This document shows, piece after piece, positions 20,101 to 29,254 of a stretch of 64,000 bases of DNA (the stretch's first letter is position 1; the number at the start of each line of letters is the position of its first letter). The DNA lies in NCBI GenBank assembly GCA_025800385.1, contig JAOXRS010000120.1, positions 186,001 through 250,000 on the forward strand, written 5' to 3'. The position numbers were made by a program, and so were the translations under genes. Below the pieces are notes generated by a model. The model saw only the letters and a program-made list of their open reading frames with translations, made no database searches and was not told the origin of the DNA. The stretch is from Candidatus Albibeggiatoa sp. nov. NOAA (GTDB lineage Bacteria; Pseudomonadota; Gammaproteobacteria; Beggiatoales; Beggiatoaceae).

Positions 20101-22472
20101 TTGACGCTATTTGCATTTAAAGTCGCGACTTCCTTGCCATCGCGTTGCAAAATATATTGGTCTTCGTAATCATTATTATCTGTCCACGATATGCTAATTT
20201 GATTCGCAACAGAGGTATCTGCAATTAAATCTGTTGGGGTTTGTGGAATAGGACATGTAGGCATCGTGACAGAAATCGAGGCTTCATCTGATTCGCCATA
20301 ACTATTTTTAGTTTTAAAAGTATAACTATAGCTCTCATCACAAGTCACATTAGTATCAGTGTAGCTATTCGTATTTGGAGCTAAGGTGACCGCCGCATTT
20401 TTATCCCGAATTAAGCTGTATTCTTCTTCATAAAAGCTGTCTGTCCAAGATAAAGTAAGGCCTTGAGTTAAATCACTAACAGATGGAATTGTTGGCGTTA
20501 AATTTGTTGGAGCTGTGGGAATAGGAATCAGTTCATACGCACCTATATCACAAGTTTGGTAATCACTGCGTAATAAGCCGCGTTGATCTTTTGTTTCACA
20601 CGTTGCATTATCACCCGCGTTAACGGCAGGACTGCCAGCTAATAAAGCCAGTGTTTGTGTGTTGCCACCATGGTTCTCCAATGCTGTGCTCAGTTTAGGG
20701 TCGCCCATGATTATGGCTTCACAAGTGCCATCTTGGATTAGCGTATTAGTTTGTACTGTAAGACTGCCTTTGCAATCGATGCCCCCTTGTGTACCTGAAA
20801 TAATTGTATTATAGAGTTTAAGCGGTACAGTACCTGTATAATCACGTAATGTATGTGAGCCAATATTATTGTGTAATGTGCTGTTATAAATTTCAAGTAA
20901 TCCACACTCATTACTATTAATGGCCGCCCCGACATTTGAATTGTTATTAAAAAAGGTGCTGTTGTAAATTTTGGTAGTGGCACTTGATAAACATCCTAAT
21001 GCCCCCGCTGCCGTATCCGCTGAATTATTCACAAACGTCGAGGCTTTAATAATGATATTAGCAGAACTGCGGATTCTAATTGCCCCACCTCTTACGGTAA
21101 CTTGATTGCTATCAAACGTAATATTTTGGACAGTCACTTGTGTGCTTGCCCCTTTAATTTCTAACGCGCCCCCGTTGTCAGCATACCCATTTTGCAAAGT
21201 TAGATTGGTTAAAGCCACTGTGCCAGCCACAATATTAAATAAGCGTGTACTGTCTTGACCACTGATCTTGATATTAAGATCGCCGCCATCAATTGTAATA
21301 TTTTTATCAATTCTCAGTTCATGGTCTAAAGCAATGGTTTTTCCTGTAAGACTACTATCAAATGTAATCGTATCGCCTGCTTTTGCGTTGATAATGGCTT
21401 CACGTAAAGTATTTTGACCTGTAGCATAATCGCCATCATTCACATCACTGGTGCTGTCCACAATTAGACTCGGCACAGTAATAATTGCCGTACCAATATT
21501 TGAATCATCTGTGCCATCATTCACTTTATAGGTAAATGTATGCGTGCCTGTCGCTGTTGGGGTATAGGTAAAAGTGCCTAAATCTGCATCATTTAATACA
21601 GCCGCCCCACCATTATCATCCACCAAGCTATAAGTTAAGTTATCGCCATCACTATCAAATCCGAATAACTGCCCGTTCACAGCAGTATCAATATCGGTTA
21701 CCCAATGGCTTGAAATACCTGATTGTGCTCTCGCCGCACCATTTTTAAACACACCATGATTATTATTACTGGTTTTATCATTCGCGGTTGTGCCTGTGTT
21801 TTCATCAAATTGCCAATAGCCAACTAAACCAATCTCATTGCCTTCCAAAGTTTGATACATCGTACTTTGAATATCACTTTTCGAGCGCACAGTATTCCAA
21901 ATCCGTACCTCATCAATTAAGCCATCAACAATCCGCCAATTGTTCACCCCTCCAATATATAAAGGCTGGGTCGTTGAACCAAATTCACCAATCGTATTTC
22001 TGGTCGACACCTTCTTACCATCAATGTAAAACTTGATTTTGCCCGCATCATAAGTCACCGCAATATGATGCCAAGTCTCATCATCCACAATACTAGAGCC
22101 TGTGCTCCATAGCCATGGCCTATTATCTGCACCATCGCCCAAGTCAGCACCGCCAAATTCAAGTCTTCCTGGAATGTTACGGTCAGCACCAAATACGCTA
22201 AGTAAATATTTTTTAGCTGTGCCATTGGCAATAATCGATTGCTCTGAACAACCTGTATTGCCACAAGCAGGTTTCTGAGTCAGTTTTGTCCAAGCTTCAA
22301 TCGTGATTGCATCAGTCATTTGCAAGCTATCACTATTGGGGACTTCAATATAACCACTTGTTCCGTTAAATTCAGCAGCTGAACCAAAGCCTGCAATAGG
22401 TTTAGCACTATGACTTGGAGCACTAAATAGTAGCAATAAAATTATTGTTATAATGAGGTAAGCAAAATGCAT
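17196..22472 (-). CDS. giant mosaic secreted protein (LamG, beta-helix, FN3)
   Basis: 1758 residues from the ATG at 22472, which gives a clean signal peptide (LIITIILLLLFSAPSHSA). The frame also has an upstream start at 22526, which would bury that signal. Rough domain order: LamG/concanavalin-like fold (30-257), a cadherin-like module (260-330), a CSLREA-like segment (TLREAI) leading into a right-handed beta-helix (334-647), four FN3-like modules (652-1014) each with a conserved Cys pair, a Pro/Gln-rich linker (to about 1095), a bactofilin-like repeat of GGS/GTIQ strands (1107-1257), short Leu/Glu/Gln repeats (1294-1407) and a beta-rich C-terminus. No LPXTG, autotransporter or obvious T1SS repeat was recognised. 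It probably acts in adhesion or sheath/matrix formation; the exact role is unknown. Confidence 0.75.
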   Translation of the reverse strand: MHFAYLIITIILLLLFSAPSHSAKPIAGFGSAAEFNGTSGYIEVPNSDSLQMTDAITIEAWTKLTQKPACGNTGCSEQSIIANGTAKKYLLSVFGADRNIPGRLEFGGADLGDGADNRPWLWSTGSSIVDDETWHHIAVTYDAGKIKFYIDGKKVSTRNTIGEFGSTTQPLYIGGVNNWRIVDGLIDEVRIWNTVRSKSDIQSTMYQTLEGNEIGLVGYWQFDENTGTTANDKTSNNNHGVFKNGAARAQSGISSHWVTDIDTAVNGQLFGFDSDGDNLTYSLVDDNGGAAVLNDADLGTFTYTPTATGTHTFTYKVNDGTDDSNIGTAIITVPSLIVDSTSDVNDGDYATGQNTLREAIINAKAGDTITFDSSLTGKTIALDHELRIDKNITIDGGDLNIKISGQDSTRLFNIVAGTVALTNLTLQNGYADNGGALEIKGASTQVTVQNITFDSNQVTVRGGAIRIRSSANIIIKASTFVNNSADTAAGALGCLSSATTKIYNSTFFNNNSNVGAAINSNECGLLEIYNSTLHNNIGSHTLRDYTGTVPLKLYNTIISGTQGGIDCKGSLTVQTNTLIQDGTCEAIIMGDPKLSTALENHGGNTQTLALLAGSPAVNAGDNATCETKDQRGLLRSDYQTCDIGAYELIPIPTAPTNLTPTIPSVSDLTQGLTLSWTDSFYEEEYSLIRDKNAAVTLAPNTNSYTDTNVTCDESYSYTFKTKNSYGESDEASISVTMPTCPIPQTPTDLIADTSVANQISISWTDNNDYEDQYILQRDGKEVATLNANSVNYLDNAVTCGKSYQYALKASNQYGESVFVSTTAQMPTCPDTTPEPIVPKAPNVPLNFVAAGLSDTQIKLTWLDESSIEKGYKIERDGVRIETVKSDTESFIDENLKCETAYNYALYAYNSIGESAQLTATATTLACPPNVPTGFDASVTGEAITLAWQDVESETAYLISRDLNVEFELATNVTTLVDDASECGQTYQYSLIAINEDTASKPANLTVETNPCSEMIQPIVATDPNVQQPDPADNPNAQQPSDQTKPIVPASPIVESNIQQPISPDELDIQQPINPVVPTISSDTQTNEPITEPLIEILPPTPVILVSNNSDVSATANLAGQTVTDINIQAGGSVSNATLQGEISNQGLASNIEVAHGAIIVGGRLSGFNTNQGTLQDITITPYSEVSGGSFSGTVDNNGTLQNPTITPNSIVFSSTGEGEISGAIQNQGTIQGTLQLTGTLIGGKISGTISAPANATTYISAVEILPGTVLENVTLSPNVQLPDDVILINVKRPTSLADLNIDTAQLDSLDADSMAKVEPAALNLFTPHTVGLIPAAAFSNLNSEQLAAFEPEALTGLTNEQFSQIPVESLASLNSQSVQQLPTNIIQNLTVEQVQALNLDMLKQDAQAISKLLTNLTDAVLNDVGADNVLPQGWTVDAETGNISIPAGQSIVYKSFKSSVKNTNLPDIPDFSSGFGIAGSGTALLDNVNAGLSQTQISNGDASDLLKEADLSKFELSQKPNGILNVAGTEQYSDLLFAFLPDTNGIHTVEEDKIKVGLSQIEGGFFQITMPNKQRFTMYPSPDKPEQLGSIFGESATISIHNKGEVFINYIENGQQKNLITTFDAFVSEDSEAQTSSFSLDNNTRSRFSRAIREGRVVFSDGSVQSIYPAVLYPEILIGSLEQFGAENVVYNADSTFNLSFEGQSILLLPTFDTQVRGLDVGERITASLSIDNNELIYSVQDTVANQLVTCRLVISFE

Positions 22473-22806
22473 TTGTTGATTTTCCCACGCACAAAAATAA
22501 AGTATATATGGCATATCTTGATGCAAAAAGTATGTTTACAAAATTTATTTTTAGTAAATTATACAATTGTGAGGAAAAACCTATTTTAGGCAGGTGATTA
22601 GCTAGAGAAATGATTAATATTACTGGATGATAGGGCTATTATTTAATGACTATGTATGCATTGTGTGGGCTGAATTTGCGTATATCAATGTTACGAAGAT
22701 GCTACTTATGAGGTATTTTTTTAATTTATATCGGTTTTATCAAATTACTTCCATACAGAAAGGTCTATACATCATTTAGCATATCTAAAATGAGGTTGTG
22801 CATTCA
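22473..22806. other. 334-base intergenic stretch
   Basis: AT-rich gap between the surface protein start and the end of the small Asp/Leu-tail protein. It must hold the promoter of the surface protein. A TATACT hexamer lies about 25 bases before the chosen start, without a well-spaced -35. No RNA gene, inverted repeat or coding frame was recognised. Confidence 0.5.
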
Positions 22807-23157
22807 TTATTTTTTTTCTAAATCAATTAAATCTAAGTCTAAGTCGGTTAAATCATGTAAGTCATGTACTGTTAAGTCATGCAAATCTGTTAAATCTGCT
22901 AAATCACTATCTTGAATAGATGATTGATCGGATTTATTAAACATACTCGAGCCAGCAGTTGCTACCAGTAAGGCGAAACTCAGCCCTAAAAGAGTATATT
23001 TGACTATTTCGAATTCAGGAAAATAGTGAAAGGCGACTAATGCCAAGATAAAACATCCCAAAAATGCGGTATCCAAAAGACTTTGCAAGTCCCTCGTTCG
23101 AAAAGAAAGTAGAGAGTAGGCAAAAGCACCGCCCATAACTAATAGAATAAACTCCAT
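22807..23157 (-). CDS. small membrane protein with Asp/Leu-repeat tail
   Basis: 116 residues from the ATG at 23157. The longer frame starts at a GTG (23172) that lies within the Shine-Dalgarno itself (GGGAGG, 7 bases before the ATG), so the ATG is preferred. There are about three hydrophobic segments: an N-terminal one (about 2-15), then about 28-44 and 50-66. They are followed by a polar linker and a strongly acidic tail (about 80-116) made of near-repeats of the type DL-(T/H/D)-DL. The tail is encoded by short degenerate DNA repeats. No family was recognised. It could be a membrane-tethered metal- or protein-binding tail, but that is inference. Confidence 0.6.
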   Translation of the reverse strand: MEFILLVMGGAFAYSLLSFRTRDLQSLLDTAFLGCFILALVAFHYFPEFEIVKYTLLGLSFALLVATAGSSMFNKSDQSSIQDSDLADLTDLHDLTVHDLHDLTDLDLDLIDLEKK

Positions 23158-23432
23158 GGTCTTGCCTCCCACTTATAGTGGTAACAAAGAAACATGAATT
23201 AATAGCCTTAAAATAGCTAAAAACCCAAAAGACATAAAGCCATTACCATAAGTGAGACACTGCTTTTAAGAACATACTAGTATGCAAAATACTCTATAAT
23301 TATCTATTCAGGAACAAGCCACACTCAATAATTTTCATGCTAAAAGCAGGCCTAATTACTAAATGTAGCTTAAAAATCACAACTAATAATGAATATAATC
23401 ATTAATTAATCGTGGATATCTATAGATTTGTA

Positions 23433-23882
23433 CTAAACATCTTGCATGACATATTTCAAAATTTCAACTACTTGCTCTGGATGTTCTGCCACAGCCAAAG
23501 CTGCCGCATCTACTTCTTTTAGAGCATGAGTTAAATCAGGATGATGAATTATGATTAATGGCTTGTTTAATGCTGCTGCGTAGCCCGCATCAAAAGCTGC
23601 ATTCCATTGTTTGTATTTCTCACCAAACCGAACAATGACAATGTCAGCCTTTTGTATTAGAGTGCGTGTACGGATTGCATTGATTTTAGATGCTTTGTGA
23701 TCTTTCCAAAAGGGTTTCTCTTCTGCACCTAAAATAACATCACCACAATCATCACTAGCAGCATGATCTGTTATTGGGGCTAGTATGGTTAAATTTAACC
23801 CCGCGCGCAATACCCCTTGCTCAATTTGTTCACGCCAATCCGTATGAATCTCACCAGATAGATATGCTTTTAGTGAGTGCAT
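23433..23882 (-). CDS. YtoQ-family protein
   Basis: 149 residues. It resembles the YtoQ family, a nucleoside 2-deoxyribosyltransferase-like fold: an N-terminal YLSGEIHTDWR, a central RTRTLIQKADIVIVRFGEKY and the AFDAGYAAALNKPLIIIHH segment. The biochemical role of YtoQ is not established. AAAGGACAC precedes the ATG. It lies upstream of soxB on the same strand with a gap of about 109 bases on its other side; no functional tie is evident. Confidence 0.8.
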   Translation of the reverse strand: MHSLKAYLSGEIHTDWREQIEQGVLRAGLNLTILAPITDHAASDDCGDVILGAEEKPFWKDHKASKINAIRTRTLIQKADIVIVRFGEKYKQWNAAFDAGYAAALNKPLIIIHHPDLTHALKEVDAAALAVAEHPEQVVEILKYVMQDV

Positions 23883-23991
23883 AGATAGTGTCCTTTTTAT
23901 CGTAATCAGTCTTGTGTGGCCGCCTTAGCATACAAAAACTGGTCATTATTTTGTTTTGCTAAGGTTGACCCATACTTAAAGAAATACTTAA

Positions 23992-25749
23992 TTAAATAGT
24001 ATAGTCTGCTAAACCTAGATTATCTGCCACACCTTTGAGTTTTGGTGTGTTTAATTTTTCTAATTTTACCGTTTTTACCGCACGTAAATGGTCAGCGACT
24101 ACATCCCAAATTGGTCGACCTTCGGATTGTGCACCCACTGTTGCCCAGCCTGCCACCTTGTATTTTTTACTCATGTCTACAGGTGTGCCATCATCCAAAG
24201 TCATTTCTGAAATGCGTTGCCCCATGCCTTGTGTTGGATCACACACATAATCTAAACCACCAACACGCACCATATCTCCGCCTTGTTGACGGTATGGGTC
24301 AGTATTGAATAAATTGTCACAGACATCTTCTAAAATGGTTTTAACTTCTAACCCTGTCATTTCACGACCATAGGTTTCTGGATAAGTAATGCAGGTTTGA
24401 TCTAATACGTTTTCCATCGTAATGCCTTGCCCCGGTAACACACTTGTGCCCCAGCGGAAACCCGGAGATAAGGAAATCTGAGCATCATGTTCTTCTCGTA
24501 ACGCATTACAAATCACTTGATCGAATGTACCATTGAAATTGCCACGACGATATAAAACTTGGTCAGCAATCGCGAGTTGCTCATTTAAACGGTCTAAATA
24601 AGGTTGGCGTACACTATCAATATAAGCTTGCATGTCTTTATCTGCTTCAAGCATATTGCTGAACACAGGTAATAAGCGATAGCGATAGTCTTTTACTTTG
24701 CCGCCTTTTACTTCAAAATCAAGTACACCGACAAACTTTCCATTAGAGCCAGCATTGCAAACCAGTGTCATGCCACCATCATTTTTAACTTCAGTTGGTT
24801 GTGGTACGCCATCATGTGTATGACCGCCTAAAATCACATCAATACCAGATACGACAGAAGCCATTTTCAGATCGACATCCATACCATTGTGTGAAATAAC
24901 GACAACCACATCTGGTTTTTCAGTTGCTCGAACTTCATTCACCAATTCTTGCATCGCAGCATCGCGGATACCAAATGTCCAATCAGGAATGAAACGACTT
25001 GGATTCGCAATCGGTGTATATGGGAATGCTTGGCCAATGACAGCGACTCTTGCCCCATTTAACTCTTTAATTGTGTAAGGCTTAAACGCATGTCCTGTAT
25101 CTTCATCATAAGCTGGAGAGCCATCAAATAACGCTTCTTCTTTCACCAGTACATTATGTGCAACAAAGTCGCCTTTAAAATCTTTGATATTGGATAACAC
25201 TTCCTCAGCCAAATAAGTGAACTCCCAATGTCCCGTCATCACATCTACGCCCAATTGATTACATGCACCGACCATATCTTTGCCACGTGTCCAATAAGCC
25301 GTGCCAGAACCTTGCCATGTATCGCCACCATCTAATAGCAATGTCTTATCTTGACCATAACTTTGGCGAAGTTGTTTAACTAAAGTGGCTAAATGTGCAA
25401 AACCACCCACTTTGCCATATTTTTGCGCAGCACTGGCGAAATCTAAATAGGTAAAAGCATGAGATTCCAAGGAGTTGGCAGAAATATTAAAGTGCTTGAG
25501 CAAGCTATTACCCACTAAATGCGGCGGGTTACCTTTCATGCTGCCTAAGCCTAAATTGACATTCGGTTCACGGAAATAAATTGGTTGTAATTGCGCATGG
25601 GAATCAGTGATATGTAATAATCGAACTTGACCAAACTGAGGTAAATCATAGAAATTATTTGCATTGTTAGCGAATAAGGTCTTTGGAAATAGGCCTGCTG
25701 CACTGGCAATACCCATTACCTGTAAAAACTCGCGGCGTGTCATCGACAT
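23992..25749 (-). CDS. soxB: SoxB thiosulfohydrolase
   Basis: 585 residues. The N-terminal twin-arginine signal MTRREFLQVMG directs Tat export after cofactor insertion. The mature metallophosphatase-like enzyme holds a dimanganese centre (ligands in ITDSHAQLQP, GGDTWQGSG, GHWEF and ILGGHTHDG) and hydrolyses sulfate from SoxYZ-bound sulfur intermediates in the periplasm. The ATG at 25749 is chosen because GAGAGG lies 9 bases upstream; the ATG at 25758 would abut it. No soxAXYZ or soxCD is in the window, so soxB stands alone, as in sulfur-globule-forming bacteria with scattered Sox genes. This is the clearest metabolic marker here. Confidence 0.95.
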   Translation of the reverse strand: MSMTRREFLQVMGIASAAGLFPKTLFANNANNFYDLPQFGQVRLLHITDSHAQLQPIYFREPNVNLGLGSMKGNPPHLVGNSLLKHFNISANSLESHAFTYLDFASAAQKYGKVGGFAHLATLVKQLRQSYGQDKTLLLDGGDTWQGSGTAYWTRGKDMVGACNQLGVDVMTGHWEFTYLAEEVLSNIKDFKGDFVAHNVLVKEEALFDGSPAYDEDTGHAFKPYTIKELNGARVAVIGQAFPYTPIANPSRFIPDWTFGIRDAAMQELVNEVRATEKPDVVVVISHNGMDVDLKMASVVSGIDVILGGHTHDGVPQPTEVKNDGGMTLVCNAGSNGKFVGVLDFEVKGGKVKDYRYRLLPVFSNMLEADKDMQAYIDSVRQPYLDRLNEQLAIADQVLYRRGNFNGTFDQVICNALREEHDAQISLSPGFRWGTSVLPGQGITMENVLDQTCITYPETYGREMTGLEVKTILEDVCDNLFNTDPYRQQGGDMVRVGGLDYVCDPTQGMGQRISEMTLDDGTPVDMSKKYKVAGWATVGAQSEGRPIWDVVADHLRAVKTVKLEKLNTPKLKGVADNLGLADYTI

Positions 25750-25904
25750 AAAATCCATCCTCTCTTGTTATAGCCACTAAATGGCACACTAGTATAAAAC
25801 TGTCATCTATGAGAATGGAATGTTTTGTAATAGGAAGTTTGTAGTATTGGATAAATTTTTTTTATAACTACAAGTTAATATGATAAATAAGCTTAATAGA
25901 GAGG

Positions 25905-26303
25905 CTAATTTAAAATGTTATTCACATCGAAAATGCCTTGTGTACCACCAGATAATGCTTTATTGGCTAACGTATCTAAATCCGCAGAAGGATAATTCAT
26001 AATCTTGATTAACATGGGCAAGTTAACCCCACATACCACTCTTACCCTATAGTTTTCAATCAAGTGGCAGGCAATATTACACGGTGTTGCGCCAAATACA
26101 TCGGTTAAAACCAGTACCCCATGCCCTTCATTGACAGCCATATACAGCTGTTCTAAATGATAGCAATAAGACATAGGCTCACCTTCAATACGAATAGGCA
26201 AGGCCTTAATAGGCAACGGTAGTGTCCCTAAAATTTCTTCTAAACTACGAATCAAACTAGTGCCAATATCATTATGTGTCACTAGCAATATACCCACGCT
26301 CAT
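25905..26303 (-). CDS. PTS EIIA, mannose-type
   Basis: 132 residues of the EIIA-Man/AgaF family. The likely phosphorylated His10 lies in VTHNDIGTSL. VLTDVFGATPCN and VVCGVNLPML are the conserved core segments. It overlaps the end of rapZ by 4 bases (ATGA). In many proteobacteria this gene follows rapZ and is followed by HPr (ptsH), forming a regulatory PTS rather than a sugar importer. Here no HPr gene follows; soxB is next after a 155-base gap. Confidence 0.88.
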   Translation of the reverse strand: MSVGILLVTHNDIGTSLIRSLEEILGTLPLPIKALPIRIEGEPMSYCYHLEQLYMAVNEGHGVLVLTDVFGATPCNIACHLIENYRVRVVCGVNLPMLIKIMNYPSADLDTLANKALSGGTQGIFDVNNILN

Positions 26304-27148
26304 CGTAATTCTCGGTGTCGAACTAATACATCATGTTGTTTTTGAGTAAAATACTGCACTAATTGTTCCGCAATGTAAACTGAGCGATGTTGACCACCTG
26401 TACAGCCCACGGCAATGGTTAAATAACTGCGATTATCTGCGGCAAATTGGACAATCCAGTTATCTAAAAAGGTGATTAAATCATCTAACATTTGTTGAAC
26501 TTTAGGTTGCGCCTGTAAAAAATTGGCTACGGCTCGATCCCGCCCAGTTAAGCTGCGCAATTCAGTATCCCAATGTGGATTAGGCAAACAACGCACATCA
26601 AATACAAAATCTGCATCACGCGGTAATCCATATTTAAAGCCAAAAGATTCAAATAATATAGAGAGATTTTGTTTCTGGTGCAAACGAATCCGCAAACGGA
26701 TTAAATCCCTCAATTGATGCACATGCATCTCACTGGTATTAATTCGAATATCAGCCCGATGTGCTAACGGCTCAAGTAACTTTCTTTCATGCTGAATCGC
26801 CTCTGACAATGCAAGCGACTGAAAAGTAAGAGGATGTTTTCGACGGGTTTCACTAAAACGTTTGATTAAAACCGCATCATCAGCTTCTATAAATAAGATT
26901 TCATAAGGAATTGCCAAAGAATCCAGCGTTTCTAATAACGTAGGTAAATCATGCGTCGCAATGGTTCGCGCGTCTAACCCTACGGTCACACATTCATGTT
27001 CGAGACAAATTTGTGGTACTTGCGTTGCGAAGGCTGGCAGCAGTGCAACGGGCAAATTATCTACACAATATGCACCAATATCCTCTAAACTATTGAGGGC
27101 AATACTTTTACCTGCACCAGACAAACCACTGACAATAATCAGTTTCAT
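26300..27148 (-). CDS. rapZ: RNase adapter protein RapZ
   Basis: 282 residues (E. coli 284). The N-terminal P-loop ATPase-like domain has Walker A GLSGAGKS (8-15). The C-terminal domain has FDVRCLPNPHW and GCTGGQHRSV, which in E. coli binds sRNA and glucosamine-6-phosphate. RapZ delivers GlmZ-type sRNA to RNase E to tune GlmS, hence cell-envelope precursor supply. It is coupled to the downstream EIIA gene. Confidence 0.94.
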   Translation of the reverse strand: MKLIIVSGLSGAGKSIALNSLEDIGAYCVDNLPVALLPAFATQVPQICLEHECVTVGLDARTIATHDLPTLLETLDSLAIPYEILFIEADDAVLIKRFSETRRKHPLTFQSLALSEAIQHERKLLEPLAHRADIRINTSEMHVHQLRDLIRLRIRLHQKQNLSILFESFGFKYGLPRDADFVFDVRCLPNPHWDTELRSLTGRDRAVANFLQAQPKVQQMLDDLITFLDNWIVQFAADNRSYLTIAVGCTGGQHRSVYIAEQLVQYFTQKQHDVLVRHRELR

Positions 27149-27293
27149 TTTTCAAAGCTTGATGTCAACACCCGTGCCATAATATGTAGGATAAAACTGA
27201 ATATCAATAGCTTTTAGTATGAAAAGTATTTTATTATTGTTTTTGGTCTAAATAAAACCAATAAATATAGTAATGCTATTACGCTAAATGACC

Positions 27294-29254
27294 TCATTCT
27301 AAATAAGGTTCAACTAACTCAAGAATACGCCCATCATCAAAACTGTCAGCCAATGTAATAATCTGAGTTGCCAAAACCTCTAGCTCAGGATTGTTTGTCC
27401 ATAGCACCGTTGTATATTCTTTAATTGCAGCAATATCACCAGCCATTGCAAAGTCATACAGCTGAGCAGCGTCTTTTTGATCGAGGTTAAAATGTATATT
27501 TTCAATCACCTCTTTTAATACAGGCTGCTTTTTCTCTAATATTAAATGGCTAGTTGAATCCTCATCATAAATCCATGTTAAATTTAAATAATGTTGTAGT
27601 TCTGAGAGTAAAACATCAATTTGAATCGGTTTCGGTAAAAATTTATTGCAGCCTACCGCTAAAGAAGCCTGTTGCTGTTCTTCAAATACACTAGCAGATA
27701 ATGCCAGAATCGGTGTCTGTTTTAATGCGGGAATTTGCCTTGCTTGTCTTGTGAACTCAAACCCATCCAATATAGGCATCACCAAATCCGTTAAAATGAG
27801 ATCGGGAAGGCTCGTATCTATACAATTGAGAGCATCATCTCCATCTTGTGCTTCAGTTACTAAAAAGCCTAAAGGTTCTAATAGCTTGACTAAAATGGAA
27901 CGATTTTCCCAACGATCATCAACGACTAAAATATGTTTTTGCTCACCCTCAAAACCAATGATAATGTGCTGTTGTTCTGTTGCTTGTTTTTTAATAAGTT
28001 CAGATACAGTCGGTGTTTGTATTGAAAACGCAAATTGACTGCCGCGGCCTATTTTGCTAGTAACTTGTAATTCGCCTCCCATCAAACTCACTAGGCGTTT
28101 TGTAATAGATAAACCTAACCCTGTCCCTTCTACTTTTGCTGTTAAATAGCCACCGACTTGCTGAAATGGATCAAAAATTTTAACTAAATCCTGTTCTTCA
28201 ATTCCAATACCTGTATCTTCTACCTGAAAATGTAGTAATTGTTTAGTTGCATCAAAGCGTACCTTTAGGGTTACACCGCCACGATCGGTAAATTTCACAG
28301 CATTACTTAGCAAGTTAATCATAATTTGGCGCAAGCGTTTTTCATCGGCGCGAATACCCATTGGTAATACAGAAAGTTGCTCATAATTGAATGAAATGTC
28401 TTTATCTTGTGCTCTGATTGTAAATAGGTCGATAATGCCATGTAGGAATTCATCTAAACTAAAATCGGTTGGATAGAGTTCAAAGCGGTTTGCTTCAATT
28501 TTGGATAAATCTAAAATATCGTTGATTAAGGTCAGTAAATATTCACCACTGCGATGAATCACATCAATTTCATCAAGTTGCTTGCGAGTTAACGTTTTAT
28601 CACGTTGGAGAATTTGGGTATAGCCTAAAATGCCATTAAGGGGAGTGCGTAACTCGTGGCTCATGTTTGCAAGAAAAGTACTTTTTGCTTGATTGGCTTG
28701 CTCTGCGATTTGCTTAGCTTCTGCTAATTCTTGATTTTGACTTTCTAAAATTTGCTTGGCTTCTTGTAGGGCTTTTTGGCTGGCTTGTAATTTATCGAAT
28801 GCTTGTTTTTGTTTGTCTATTTCACGATTAAGTGCTGTAAAATGATTTTTACCTTCATCTTCATGCGTGCAACGTAAAAGAATATAAGCAGGATTGTCCT
28901 GTTGAGCTGGATATAATAACGAACCTACACAAGCTTTTTTTTTACAATGACCTGACTGCCATTTTCATCTAACTCATCGCTTAACCACAGTAAGTTAGCG
29001 GGCGTTGGTGTACGCGAGTGTGACCACATTTTCAGATAAAACCCAATTTGAGTCGCAGGATTATCCACAACATCCATTAAAATTTTGTCTACCAAGGTCT
29101 CAATTTTTAAAATAACAGGAGTTTTTTGATTAATGGCAACGATTCGACCTTTGGCTGTGATGAGCAGTAAGGCATCAGGCAGGGCGTTTGCAAAATGAGT
29201 AAATTGTGCCAGCAGTGGAGAATGATCCTCCATATTAGCTACCGTAGTATTCAT
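27294..29254 (-). CDS. hybrid sensor kinase read through a -1 frameshift on A9
   Basis: Two adjacent frames make one kinase. The first (ATG at 29254) encodes a PAS-like domain (about 15-70) and stops at 28925, giving 109 residues. The second has no own start before the H-box, yet upstream of its first Met it encodes 90 more residues of coiled-coil linker ([20 protein letters not shown]) in open frame back to the A9 run at 28935-28943. A -1 slip on A AAA AAG joins them into about 653 residues: PAS, coiled-coil, HisKA ([11 protein letters not shown], about His200), HATPase (TGLGLSI), receiver ([13 protein letters not shown]) and a helical C-terminus. Programmed slippage, transcriptional slippage, phase variation or a homopolymer sequencing error all fit. 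A start at GTG 29281 is also possible. It overlaps the upstream small gene. Confidence 0.75.
28934..28943 (-). promoter_or_regulatory. slippery A9G run (A AAA AAG heptamer)
   Basis: On the coding strand nine A and one G are read in zero frame as GTA AAA AAA AAG. It contains the dnaX-type heptamer A AAA AAG in the correct phase for -1 slippage. The zero frame stops three codons later (TAG), and the -1 frame continues for 546 codons. An AGG lies about 9 bases upstream of the A run, and a short hairpin (CAGGA-CAA-TCCTG) lies about 33 bases downstream, farther than usual. Confidence 0.6.
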
